DNA of 64,000 nucleotides from contig JACRIM010000058.1 in assembly GCA_016235815.1 (NCBI GenBank), positions 160,041-224,040 on the forward strand. The letters run 5' to 3'. Positions 18,817 to 26,174 of this stretch are shown here, piece by piece. Both the position numbers and the translations under genes were made by a program. The first letter of the stretch is position 1; every line of letters begins with the position of its first letter. Origin of the DNA: Planctomycetota bacterium (GTDB lineage Bacteria > Planctomycetota > Phycisphaerae > UBA1845 > UTPLA1). The notes under the pieces were generated by a model. That model saw only the letters and a program-made list of their open reading frames with translations. It was not told the DNA's origin and did not search any database.

Positions 18817-20580
18817 ATGCCCGATTCCAAAGCCGTTTCCTTCGACGCCGCCACTGCCAGGCTCATCGAGCAGGCCCACCGCTGCGATGCGCTGCCCGCG
18901 ATCGAAGACCACCTCCCCTACCAGAACATGGGCGATCTCTGGCATCGCCTCGCCACCGATCGCGCCGACCGACCATGGATGGCCTACTACCCCTGCGCCG
19001 CCGACAACGAAGAACCCACGTGTTTCACCTTCGGCCAATTCTCCGAACTCATCCAGCGCGTCGCCTGTCTCCTCGAACACGAATACGGCATCCGCGCCGG
19101 CGGCAGCGTCGCCACGCTCACCATCAATCAGCCGCTCACCGTCGCCATCTATTTCGCCTGCTGGCGGCTCGGCGCACGAGTCGTGCCGATTAACCCCAGC
19201 GAAGACGACGCCCGCGTTGCCTACATCCTCGAAAACAGCGAGGCCACCCTCTTCGTCGTCCACACCTCCACGCGCGAAGACCTCACGCACATCGAAAAAT
19301 GTCTCGACGCCATGCCGAAGAATCCGGCCGGCGATCTCCAACTCGCCCTCGTCCTTGATGGCGCGAGCCGCTCCGCCGCCCTCGAGGCCGGCTGGGATGA
19401 TTTCCTCGCCGCCCTCGCCGACGTCGCCCCACACCCCACGCCGAAACCGCCGCCGGCCGTCTCGTGGGACAGCGAGGCGCTCGTCGTCTACACCTCCGGC
19501 ACCACCGGCAACCCCAAGGGCGTCGTGCTGACACAGAAGCAAATGTTCGCCGACGCCTATTCGATCAGCCAATGGCACAGCATTGACGAACACACCGTGA
19601 TGATGAACGTGCTGCCCATTCATCACGTCAACGGCACCATCGTCACCCTCGTCACCCCCGCCTTCGTCGGAGCGCAGGTCGTCGTCAACAAACGCTTCCG
19701 CACCGGCGGCTTCTGGGCCAAGCTCCATCGCCACGACGTGGCCATCGTCAGCGTCGTGCCCACGCTGCTGCAATTCCTCATCGAATCCGGCGAAGACTTC
19801 GACGCCGAATCCGTGCCCAATCTTCGCCACTTCATCTGCGGCGCAGGCCCGCTCTCCGTCGAACTGGCCCGCGACTTTCAGGACAAGTTCGGCGTCAAGA
19901 TCATGCACGGCTACGGCCTCTCCGAAACCGTCTGCTACTCCTGCTTCCTCCCGACCGACCTCGAGTGGGAGGATCACTGCGCCTGGATGTACGACCACGG
20001 CTTCCCCAGCATCGGCTGCCCCGTCATCACCAACGAAATGGCCATCCACGACGATCAAGGCCAACCGGTGGAAGATGGCAAGAAGGGCGAGATCGTCATC
20101 CGCGGCCACAACGTCATGGTCGGCTACTACCGAAACCCGGAGGCCAACGCCACGGCCTTCAAGTTCGGCTGGTTCCGAAGCGGCGACGAAGGCTTCAAGC
20201 TTCGCGGCAAGGACGGCCTCGACTACTACTTCATCACCGGCCGCATCAAGGAGCTGATCATCCGCGGCGGCATCAACCTGTCGCCGTTCGAGATTGACGA
20301 AGTGCTCAACTCCATGCCCGGCATCCGCGTCGGCCTGGCCGTCGGCTTCGACAATCGCTACTGGGGCGAGGAAGTCGGCGCGTATGTGCAAGTCCAGCCC
20401 GGCACAACGCTCACGCAGGAGCAGGTGATTGCGTATTGCAAGGAGCGTGTGCCGTGGACGAAATGCCCCAAGGTCGTCCTCTTCGGCAACGACATCCCCG
20501 TCACCAGCACCGGCAAATACCAGCGCGGCAAATTGAAGCACCTCTTCGAGGCGTATAAGGATATGCAGTTTAAGGATTGA
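18817..20580 (+). CDS. Acyl-CoA synthetase / AMP-dependent ligase
   Basis: 587-residue adenylate-forming enzyme that activates a carboxylic acid with ATP and transfers it to CoA or another thiol. Motifs: the AMP-binding P-loop 'VVYTSGTTGNPKGVVLT', 'GYGLSETVCYS', 'FRSGDEGF', hinge 'GRIKELIIRGGINLSPFEID' and the C-terminal catalytic Lys in 'TSTGKYQRGKL'. The ATG at 18817 follows AGGAGA. The substrate cannot be read from sequence; a medium or long fatty acid, or an aromatic acid, is possible. The next gene starts within or just after its stop codon (TTGA at 20577), but is of a different base composition and probably a later arrival. Confidence 0.9.
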   Translation: MPDSKAVSFDAATARLIEQAHRCDALPAIEDHLPYQNMGDLWHRLATDRADRPWMAYYPCAADNEEPTCFTFGQFSELIQRVACLLEHEYGIRAGGSVATLTINQPLTVAIYFACWRLGARVVPINPSEDDARVAYILENSEATLFVVHTSTREDLTHIEKCLDAMPKNPAGDLQLALVLDGASRSAALEAGWDDFLAALADVAPHPTPKPPPAVSWDSEALVVYTSGTTGNPKGVVLTQKQMFADAYSISQWHSIDEHTVMMNVLPIHHVNGTIVTLVTPAFVGAQVVVNKRFRTGGFWAKLHRHDVAIVSVVPTLLQFLIESGEDFDAESVPNLRHFICGAGPLSVELARDFQDKFGVKIMHGYGLSETVCYSCFLPTDLEWEDHCAWMYDHGFPSIGCPVITNEMAIHDDQGQPVEDGKKGEIVIRGHNVMVGYYRNPEANATAFKFGWFRSGDEGFKLRGKDGLDYYFITGRIKELIIRGGINLSPFEIDEVLNSMPGIRVGLAVGFDNRYWGEEVGAYVQVQPGTTLTQEQVIAYCKERVPWTKCPKVVLFGNDIPVTSTGKYQRGKLKHLFEAYKDMQFKD

Positions 20581-20606
20581 CTTTTCGAAACGAGCTACGA
20601 CGTCTA

Positions 20607-21278
20607 ATGCCTAATCTCAGTAAGACACAAATTGATCGGCTCGGAGAGCGATTGAAATTTGAATCGCATACTGATGACGATCTCCGATTACTTGATGAAT
20701 ATCGACGGTATGGTCGTGGCGCGTACGAGTTCGTGATGGCTCGTATCCGAGAACTTGGATACGAGGCAACAGGCCGAGCTGAAAAGTCAACTATTTCGAT
20801 CATCGATAAACTACGTAGAGAGAGTGTTCGACTCAGTCAAATGCAGGACATTGCCGGATGCCGAATTGTAGTATCCACAATTGCCGATCAAGATGAATTG
20901 GCGTCTAAATTGACAAATGTGCTGCCGAACGCGACATTAATCGACCGACGGCAAACGCCCAGTCATGGATACCGGGCGGTCCATATTATTGCCGAGGTTG
21001 AAGGTTTCCACGTTGAAATCCAGATCCGAACGGAGATACAACACCTATGGGCTGAGGTTTCAGAGCGATTGTCCGATTTGGTCAGTACGGACATTAAGTA
21101 TGGCGGTGGACCTGAGGAATGCCGCGATTTATTGAGATCTACTTCCATCAGTGTTGCCTCCTGCGAGTCGCGTACGTCTTTTCAGTATTTAGGTGCTGAC
21201 ATTGAACGTGCAAATCTGATACAATTATTCGAACAGCTACTGAACGAACTAAAAAAGCACAAGACTCAGTCACCATGA
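20607..21278 (+). CDS. Small alarmone synthetase (RelA/SpoT synthetase domain), candidate toxSAS toxin
   Basis: 223 residues from ATG 20607; a TTG at 20577 that overlaps the previous stop would add ten residues. It contains only the (p)ppGpp synthetase domain, with no hydrolase, TGS or ACT domain. Family motifs in order: 'EKSTISIIDKLRRES' (nucleotide binding), 'MQDIAGCRIVVS' with the catalytic Asp, 'PSHGYRAVHII', and 'VEIQIRTEIQHLWAEVSERL' with the catalytic Glu, so it looks active. The gene is AT-richer than its neighbours, which suggests transfer. A small gene overlaps its end by 4 bases. It could be a stress alarmone enzyme, a tRNA-pyrophosphorylating toxin or a phage-defence CapRel-like protein. 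Confidence 0.85.
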   Translation: MPNLSKTQIDRLGERLKFESHTDDDLRLLDEYRRYGRGAYEFVMARIRELGYEATGRAEKSTISIIDKLRRESVRLSQMQDIAGCRIVVSTIADQDELASKLTNVLPNATLIDRRQTPSHGYRAVHIIAEVEGFHVEIQIRTEIQHLWAEVSERLSDLVSTDIKYGGGPEECRDLLRSTSISVASCESRTSFQYLGADIERANLIQLFEQLLNELKKHKTQSP

Positions 21279-21523
21279 TTTTCCTAATAGAATACAATCG
21301 TTCGCAGGGTAAGATCGTCACAGATCGCGAATTCGACGATTTCGACCGCCGCAAGGCGGAAGAAGAGCGGTTGCGAATCGAACTTACTCTCAATCACCAG
21401 GGCCTAAACCACGAAGTTGTCCTCTTGGAAGCTGCAAGTCGAGAGCAGTTGAGAACAACGCATCGTCGCTATTTTGGCGATTTAGAGATGCCGTGTGAAC
21501 CCGGAAACGGAAATCATCCCTAG
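21275..21523 (+). CDS. Small protein coupled to alarmone synthetase; candidate antitoxin
   Basis: 82 residues, starting in the ATGA overlap with the synthetase gene, so translation is probably coupled. The sequence begins 'MIFLIEYNRSQGKIVTDREF', continues with a charged helical middle ('DRRKAEEERLRIEL') and 'HEVVLLEAASREQLRTTHRR'. I do not recognise a named domain. The size, the order (synthetase first) and the overlap match toxSAS toxin-antitoxin pairs, where the small partner neutralises the synthetase; this is inference from context only. It shares the AT-richer composition of the synthetase gene. Confidence 0.65.
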   Translation: MIFLIEYNRSQGKIVTDREFDDFDRRKAEEERLRIELTLNHQGLNHEVVLLEAASREQLRTTHRRYFGDLEMPCEPGNGNHP

Positions 21524-21801
21524 GTCGCTATTTGCCGTTGGCACAAGGATCTCTTCTCGCCCAAACGGCTGTTCCTCGCTCGTGATGCTGGTCGTCATGG
21601 GCCGTCGGATAGTTCTTCTACGCGGATTCCTTTGTGATGGTGCGTGCGGTCGTTTGGTTTTTTCCGACGGTGTTGATCACCTTTGCTGAGAATGTCGTGG
21701 ATTGAGGCGCGCGAGGTTGGGTCGACGTGAGCGGGGCGTGGATTTGATTTGAGATTTCAGAGGGGGCTTGCTCGTGCGTGAATCCTTTCTCGCACGGGCT
21801 T

Positions 21802-22473
21802 TTACGGGGGGAATCCGTTCCCGTGGGATTGGTGTTGGATCGGGTGCAATTCGCGGGAAGGGATTGTCTCCCAGGCGACTCTGCGACTCGCACCAGCGGC
21901 GTCAGCGGCGTTGGCGCGCGGGGCGGGGGCTGAGTCGTTGTCGTTCACAGGTTGGAGGCCTGTGGCGTGGCGGAGGTCGGCGATTTCGCGGGCTTCGCGG
22001 GTGAGGCGGTATTGGCGGAGGGCGGTTTCGAATTTGAACAATGCGCGCTCGTGAGTGACGCGGTAGCGCAGGACGAGGTGGACTCTTTCGTTGGTGCAGG
22101 TGTGGGCGATGGCGCGGTCGTAGCGTTCGTCGTCGTCTTTGGGGGCGTATTTGGATTTTGATTCGATTTGCGAGGCGCTGTGTTCTTCACAATTGGCGAA
22201 GGCGTTGCGCATGGCGGCGGCCTCGGCCTCATCGCAGTGGAGGATGAGCCAGCGTTTGGCGATGATGGCCTCGACGAAGAAGTTTTCGGTGTGATCCTCG
22301 GGGTGAAGTTCGATGATCATGTGGCGGCGGAAGCGTTCGAAGCGTTCGGCGTCTTCGGGGGCGATGAAGAGCCGTCGGCGGCGGAGGCCGTGGGTGGCGG
22401 GGCGGCCGCGGGGGGAGTCCTGAGTCCAGAGTCTTGAGTCTTGAGTCCTGAGGCGCGATGGGGTTGGTGTCAT
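21802..22473 (-). CDS. 'HGL'-type planctomycete protein; conserved body now out of frame with its ribosome site
   Basis: The body around 'THGLRRRRLFIAPEDAERF' and 'FETALRQYRLTREAREIADL' resembles a multi-copy family of short proteins in Planctomycetota and Acidobacteriota (HGL, acidic 'E-D', then a helical region); function unknown. The only well-placed start on this strand is ATG 22621, 5 bases after GAAAGGAG, and it opens frame 'MSTNSRPQNDLPDIQTKN'. That frame is +1 relative to the body (148 bases to the ATG at 22473) and leaves the body after the heptamer tract at 22415-22449. Losing one 7-base unit, or gaining two, would join start and body. As it stands, the gene is off, broken, or begins at the weak ATG 22473 or a TTG at 22524. 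Confidence 0.55.
   Translation of the reverse strand: MTPTPSRLRTQDSRLWTQDSPRGRPATHGLRRRRLFIAPEDAERFERFRRHMIIELHPEDHTENFFVEAIIAKRWLILHCDEAEAAAMRNAFANCEEHSASQIESKSKYAPKDDDERYDRAIAHTCTNERVHLVLRYRVTHERALFKFETALRQYRLTREAREIADLRHATGLQPVNDNDSAPAPRANAADAAGASRRVAWETIPSRELHPIQHQSHGNGFPP
22415..22449. repeat. Heptanucleotide tract, five GAGTCYT units
   Basis: Five contiguous 7-base units (GAGTCCT, GAGTCCA, GAGTCTT, GAGTCTT, GAGTCCT). The tract separates the Shine-Dalgarno start at 22621 from the conserved body of the gene on the minus strand. The same unit recurs in three tracts inside mutL. Confidence 0.9.
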
Positions 22474-22621
22474 TGGACGGGTTGGCGGGCGAGGCGGTTC
22501 GCTCGCGTTCCTGTGGTCTGCCAATCGGCAAGCCGGGGTCGGGGGGTTGCGCGCTGGGGGGATTTGGGTTTTTTGTCTGAATATCGGGTAAGTCGTTTTG
22601 GGGTCGTGAGTTGGTGGACAT

Positions 22622-23195
22622 CTGCACTCCTTTCGGGTTGAAGGTTTAGGGGTTCAAGGGTTCAAGGGGCCGAGGGTTTGAGGGGCCGAGGGGAGGATGG
22701 GGGTTGCTTTGCGGCATGGGAGATTCAAACGTCGAAAAGTCGAAATAGTGGCCATGTTCATGGCGGTATCTTCTTTCGAGGCGGCGCCGGCGCATCACGT
22801 TGAACCCGCTCCCTCACGGTCGCGGCTCTGTGAAGGCCGCGATGCGCGCGGAGTGGGCGCGGCTCGGGCGAGGGCGGGTCGCGCGAGGGGGTTCTCGGTA
22901 TCTTTCTCTACCTATCAATCTTGATCAGTGTTTCACATTCGCTGTGAAATGATTGGAAGTGGTTGTGGGGAAAGGGGTTATCAGAGAAGGAGGCGATCGG
23001 AAATGGAGCTTGGGAACAGCGTGCGAGAATTGATCCCAATACTCCTTGCGCAATGCGGGGGAATCGCGACTGACATACGGGAACCGGGACTCGCTTGTCG
23101 CATTGAGTGGACTGCGCTCATTTCAACCGGTTCGTGGTCGCGGTATGGAACCCGAATAGTCGGTTATAGTACATTAACACAATTGGAGAACTGAC
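22622..23195. other. Repeat-bearing gene-poor stretch
   Basis: No convincing gene on either strand. It holds a GGGGTTCAAGG/GGGGCCGAGGG tandem region (about 22646-22692) and two octamer units CGTCGAAA/AGTCGAAA (22730-22745). The last 70 bases before 23196 contain AT-rich promoter-like sequence (GTTATAGTACATT near 23163). Confidence 0.6.
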
Positions 23196-23807
23196 ATGAA
23201 AAGGCATCCCAACAGATTTTTCATCGGCACTCTTATTGTTCTGGCACTTGGGTGGTCGTACTTTCTTGTGTCGGCACCGATCAGTTCGGCGGGACCGAAG
23301 AATGAATGGTCTATAACGCAGGCGGCGGGCGGTCCGTCGACCTCTGATCTCTGCAAGTTCTTGGGTGTGGATTCAGCGACCTTCGATTTGCAGTTGCCAC
23401 CTTCGGTGAAAACACAAATTAGGGTGGAAACCTGGCAAAACGGAAAGTCGGTCGATACTTGGTCCCAAAGTCACATGGGGATTGAGAGCACAAAGAGTCT
23501 GTCGTTGTTTTACAAACCAGAAAACGACAATCTGTCGGTTATGATTGTCACCCCGTGGGGCTCATCGAGCAAGATCATCCCCAGGCCGGCAGGTTCCGGC
23601 CAATTGAATGCGAAAAGCACATGGAGTGTGCCTCAATTGAAACTCCAAGAAAAGGAAATTCCGTTTCACGCTGTTTTCTATAACAAAGATTCTATTACCA
23701 GTCCCACGATTGACGGGGGGAAGCCAGAGAGCGTGCTCGATTCGGTAAAGGATTATGAGGGGGCCGTTGTGTTCTTCGTCAAAGTCACGAAGGCCGAGAA
23801 AGATTAA
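23196..23807 (+). CDS. Exported or membrane-anchored protein of unknown function
   Basis: 203 residues, starting at an ATG with GGAGA 7 bases upstream. The N-terminus is basic and then hydrophobic ('RFFIGTLIVLALGWSYFLVS'), a signal peptide or membrane anchor, without a lipobox. The rest looks like a small beta-rich extracytoplasmic domain ('TQIRVETWQNGKSVDTWSQS', 'DYEGAVVFFVKVTKAEKD') with no cysteine pattern or catalytic motif that I recognise. It is convergent with mutL and AT-richer than the housekeeping genes here, like the two secreted cargo genes at 59.8-60.7 kb, though I see no clear homology to them. Confidence 0.7.
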   Translation: MKRHPNRFFIGTLIVLALGWSYFLVSAPISSAGPKNEWSITQAAGGPSTSDLCKFLGVDSATFDLQLPPSVKTQIRVETWQNGKSVDTWSQSHMGIESTKSLSLFYKPENDNLSVMIVTPWGSSSKIIPRPAGSGQLNAKSTWSVPQLKLQEKEIPFHAVFYNKDSITSPTIDGGKPESVLDSVKDYEGAVVFFVKVTKAEKD

Positions 23808-23862
23808 GGATTGCGGGACAGGATTGCGCGGGTGGACGGTGCGAATACACATGCGGCGCGGA

Positions 23863-26016
23863 TTAGATGCGCTTGAACTGTTTCTCTAAATCCCGCGTTG
23901 AAAGCTCCAGCGTCGTCGGCCGGCCGTGCGGGCAGTTGGAGCTGCGGGCCGTGACATGCCGCTGCGAAAGCAGCGCCTGCATCTCATCGGTGGTCAGCGG
24001 GTCGCCCGCCTTCACCGCGGCCTTGCAGGCCATCATGTCGAGGCATTTGTGGAGGAGCGTTTCGTCGGGGAGGGAGAGTCCTGAGTCTTGAGACCTGAGT
24101 TCCGCCAAGGCGGATGTTCCACTTGAGTCGCCGAAGGAATCGGCTTCACTCGACCCCCCGTCCAACCGGTCCCCCGTTTCGACATTTCGACTTTTCGACG
24201 TTTCGACGTTTCCCTCCCCCATCGTCTCCAACAAATCGGAAACGAACGCCGCCACGTCCAGATTCGGAAGAAGCGTTGGAAAGCTCTGCACCGCCAGCGT
24301 CGTCGGGCCGAAGGCGGTCACTTCGATGCCGAGGCGCGCCAGCAACTCCGCGTGCTCGGTGGCGGCGATGGCCTGCGTCGGTGAGACCTCGATGGTGGCC
24401 GGCACGAGCATGCGCTGCGATTCGAGCGGGCCCGCGAGAATCCGGTCGCGGAATCGCTCGTAGAGGATACGTTCATGAAGGGCGTGCTGATCGATGATCA
24501 TGATCCCGTCGCCGGTCTCCGCGACGATGTAGGTGTTGTGGATCTGGATGAGGCTTGAGGCTTGGGGCGGAAGTCCTGAGTCCTGAGCCTTGAGTCCTGA
24601 GTCTTGAGTCTTGAGACCTGAGTCTTGAGTCTTGAGACCTGAGGCGCTAAAGGAATCCGCTTCACTGGGCCCCTCGGTCCCCCGCCATGGCGGATCTTCG
24701 ACTCGGTCCCTCGGTGCCTCATTCGTTTCGACGTTTCGATTTGTCGGTGTTTCGACGTTTTCGTCGCGATAGACCGACCGGATCGACGGGCGGAGGGAGT
24801 CCGAAGGAAATCGCGGCGGGGCAAAGTTGAGGCGTGACTGCGTGGGATCGACTGATTTTAGATAATCGGCGAGGGCTTGGCGCGTCTCGAACGACCGTTC
24901 ATCGGCGGTGCGTTCGCCCGTAGGCGGCGCGCCGGTGAAGGTGCGGGCGTTGAAGCCGAGGCGCGGCGTCAGGTCGTGAGAAAGAAGCGTCTCGCGCAGC
25001 ACGGCCAGCACTTGCGACTGCACGAGGCCGGCATCGCGCCAGCGGACCTCGATCTTGGTCGGGTGGACGTTGACGTCAAACGAGTCGGCCGGCGCGGTGA
25101 GGAAGAGGAAGACGACGGGGTAGCGGTCGTGCTCGACCAGCCCGCGAAAGGCCTCGCGCACGGCGTAGGCGATGCGTCGGTCGCTGATGAAGCGGCCGTT
25201 GAGGAAGACGTACTGCCACTTCGACGACGGGCGCGACTGGGCCGGCGGCGCGATGAGTGCTTCGATGCGCAGCCCGCGTTCGTCGCGGTGGATGGGCAGA
25301 AGGCAGGCGGCGAGTTCGGGTCCGTAGAAGTCGGCGATGCGCGTGCGGCGATCGGTGGTGGTCGGCAGGTTGCGAAGTTGGCGGCCGTTGTGGGAGAGGG
25401 TGAAGGCGACGCCGGGGTGTGAAAGTGCGACGCGTGCGACCTGTTCGGTGACGTTGGCAAGTTCGGTGGAGGCGTGGCGGAGGAACTTGCGGCGGGCCGG
25501 GACGTTGTAGAAGAGATTGCGGATTTCGACGGTGGTGCCGGGCGGGGCGGAGCAGAGGGAAGTCTTGAGTCCTGAGTCCTGAGTCTTGAGTCCTGAGTCG
25601 TGAGTCCTGAGATTTCCGGTTGGAGCGGTCTCGGTCGAATTCAAAAGCTCATAGGCCTCCAGGCGGTCGGGGGTGCGGCTGACGATTCGGAAGTGGCTGA
25701 CCGAGGCGATGGAGGCGAGGGCCTCGCCGCGGAAGCCGAGGGTGGTGACGCGGAACAGATCGTCAGAGGTGGCGATCTTGCTGGTGGCGTGCGAGGCGAC
25801 GGCGAGGGGCAATTCGTCGGGCGGGATGCCGCCGCCGTTGTCGGTGACGCGGATGAGCGTCGAGCCGCCCTCCTCCAGGGCGACGTCGATGCGCGTGGCA
25901 CCGGCGTCGAGTGCGTTCTCCACCAGTTCTTTGACGACGGAGGCCGGACGTTCGATCACCTCGCCCGCGGCGATCTTGTTAATCAGCGCGGGATCGAGTT
26001 GGCGAATCTGTGGCAT
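23863..26016 (-). CDS. mutL: DNA mismatch repair protein MutL with repeat-encoded insertions
   Basis: 717 residues; couples mismatch recognition by MutS to strand incision. The N-terminal GHL ATPase is canonical: 'ELVENALDAGATRID', 'DNGGGIPPDEL', 'GFRGEALASI', 'FYNVPARRKFLRH'. The C-terminal domain keeps the endonuclease motif DQHALHERILYE, 'ACKAAVKAGD' and 'CPHGRPT', so this is the nicking type. Five short-repeat tracts are translated in frame: 'LRTHDSGLKTQDSGLKT' in the ATPase domain just before 'GTTVEIRNLFYN', a long stretch of 'LKTQDSG' and 'RNVET' units in the linker, and 'LRSQDSGL' in the C-terminal domain. Unit lengths of 7 and 8 bases mean any single-unit slip would shift the frame. 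No mutS is nearby. Confidence 0.96.
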   Translation of the reverse strand: MPQIRQLDPALINKIAAGEVIERPASVVKELVENALDAGATRIDVALEEGGSTLIRVTDNGGGIPPDELPLAVASHATSKIATSDDLFRVTTLGFRGEALASIASVSHFRIVSRTPDRLEAYELLNSTETAPTGNLRTHDSGLKTQDSGLKTSLCSAPPGTTVEIRNLFYNVPARRKFLRHASTELANVTEQVARVALSHPGVAFTLSHNGRQLRNLPTTTDRRTRIADFYGPELAACLLPIHRDERGLRIEALIAPPAQSRPSSKWQYVFLNGRFISDRRIAYAVREAFRGLVEHDRYPVVFLFLTAPADSFDVNVHPTKIEVRWRDAGLVQSQVLAVLRETLLSHDLTPRLGFNARTFTGAPPTGERTADERSFETRQALADYLKSVDPTQSRLNFAPPRFPSDSLRPSIRSVYRDENVETPTNRNVETNEAPRDRVEDPPWRGTEGPSEADSFSASGLKTQDSGLKTQDSGLKAQDSGLPPQASSLIQIHNTYIVAETGDGIMIIDQHALHERILYERFRDRILAGPLESQRMLVPATIEVSPTQAIAATEHAELLARLGIEVTAFGPTTLAVQSFPTLLPNLDVAAFVSDLLETMGEGNVETSKSRNVETGDRLDGGSSEADSFGDSSGTSALAELRSQDSGLSLPDETLLHKCLDMMACKAAVKAGDPLTTDEMQALLSQRHVTARSSNCPHGRPTTLELSTRDLEKQFKRI
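24077..24104. repeat. Heptamer tract in mutL (C-terminal domain region)
   Basis: Four units: GAGTCCT, GAGTCTT, GAGACCT, GAGTTCC. On the coding strand it encodes 'LRSQDSGLS' ahead of the conserved 'DETLLHKCLDMMACKAAV'. Confidence 0.85.
24177..24208. repeat. Octamer tract in mutL (linker)
   Basis: Four TTTCGACR/T units in a row (TTTCGACA, TTTCGACT, TTTCGACG, TTTCGACG). Read on the coding strand it gives 'NVETSKSRNVETG'. Confidence 0.85.
24550..24640. repeat. Long heptamer tract in mutL (linker), 13 units
   Basis: Ninety-one bases in strict 7-base register, from GAGGCTT GAGGCTT through GAGTCCT/GAGTCTT to GAGACCT. A 21-base higher-order unit (GAGTCTT GAGTCTT GAGACCT) occurs twice at the end. 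It encodes the 'LKTQDSG' heptad repeats of the linker. Confidence 0.9.
24726..24757. repeat. Octamer tract in mutL (linker), imperfect
   Basis: Four 8-base units: TTTCGACG, TTTCGATT, TGTCGGTG, TTTCGACG. It is the same family as the tract at 24177 and the one at the start of the nif3-like gene, and encodes 'ENVETPTNRNVETNE'. Confidence 0.8.
25560..25608. repeat. Heptamer tract in mutL (ATPase domain loop), seven units
   Basis: AAGTCTT, then GAGTCCT twice, GAGTCTT, GAGTCCT, GAGTCGT, GAGTCCT, in unbroken register. It encodes 'LRTHDSGLKTQDSGLKT' in a loop of the N-terminal ATPase domain, a place where MutL proteins normally carry a short variable segment. Confidence 0.9.
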
Positions 26017-26174
26017 GTGAGAATTCAGACGCTGACGGGTCCAACGCGCACGACGGAGTAGCTCGTGATGAATCGAACGACAGACGGGAGTATAGATGCG
26101 ACGGGAAGCGCGAACAAATCACAGGCGCGCTGCCGCGCGTGGTTCGTTTCGCAGTGAACAGAATTGTGTCCGCG

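Noticed and set aside
18727-20541. 604-residue open frame antisense to the acyl-CoA synthetase gene
   Set aside because: High-GC shadow frame; no family motif, while the sense strand has every adenylation motif and a good ribosome site.
24550-24640. CRISPR-like repeat array in mutL
   Set aside because: Units are 7 bases and contiguous, without spacers, and are translated inside a conserved gene.
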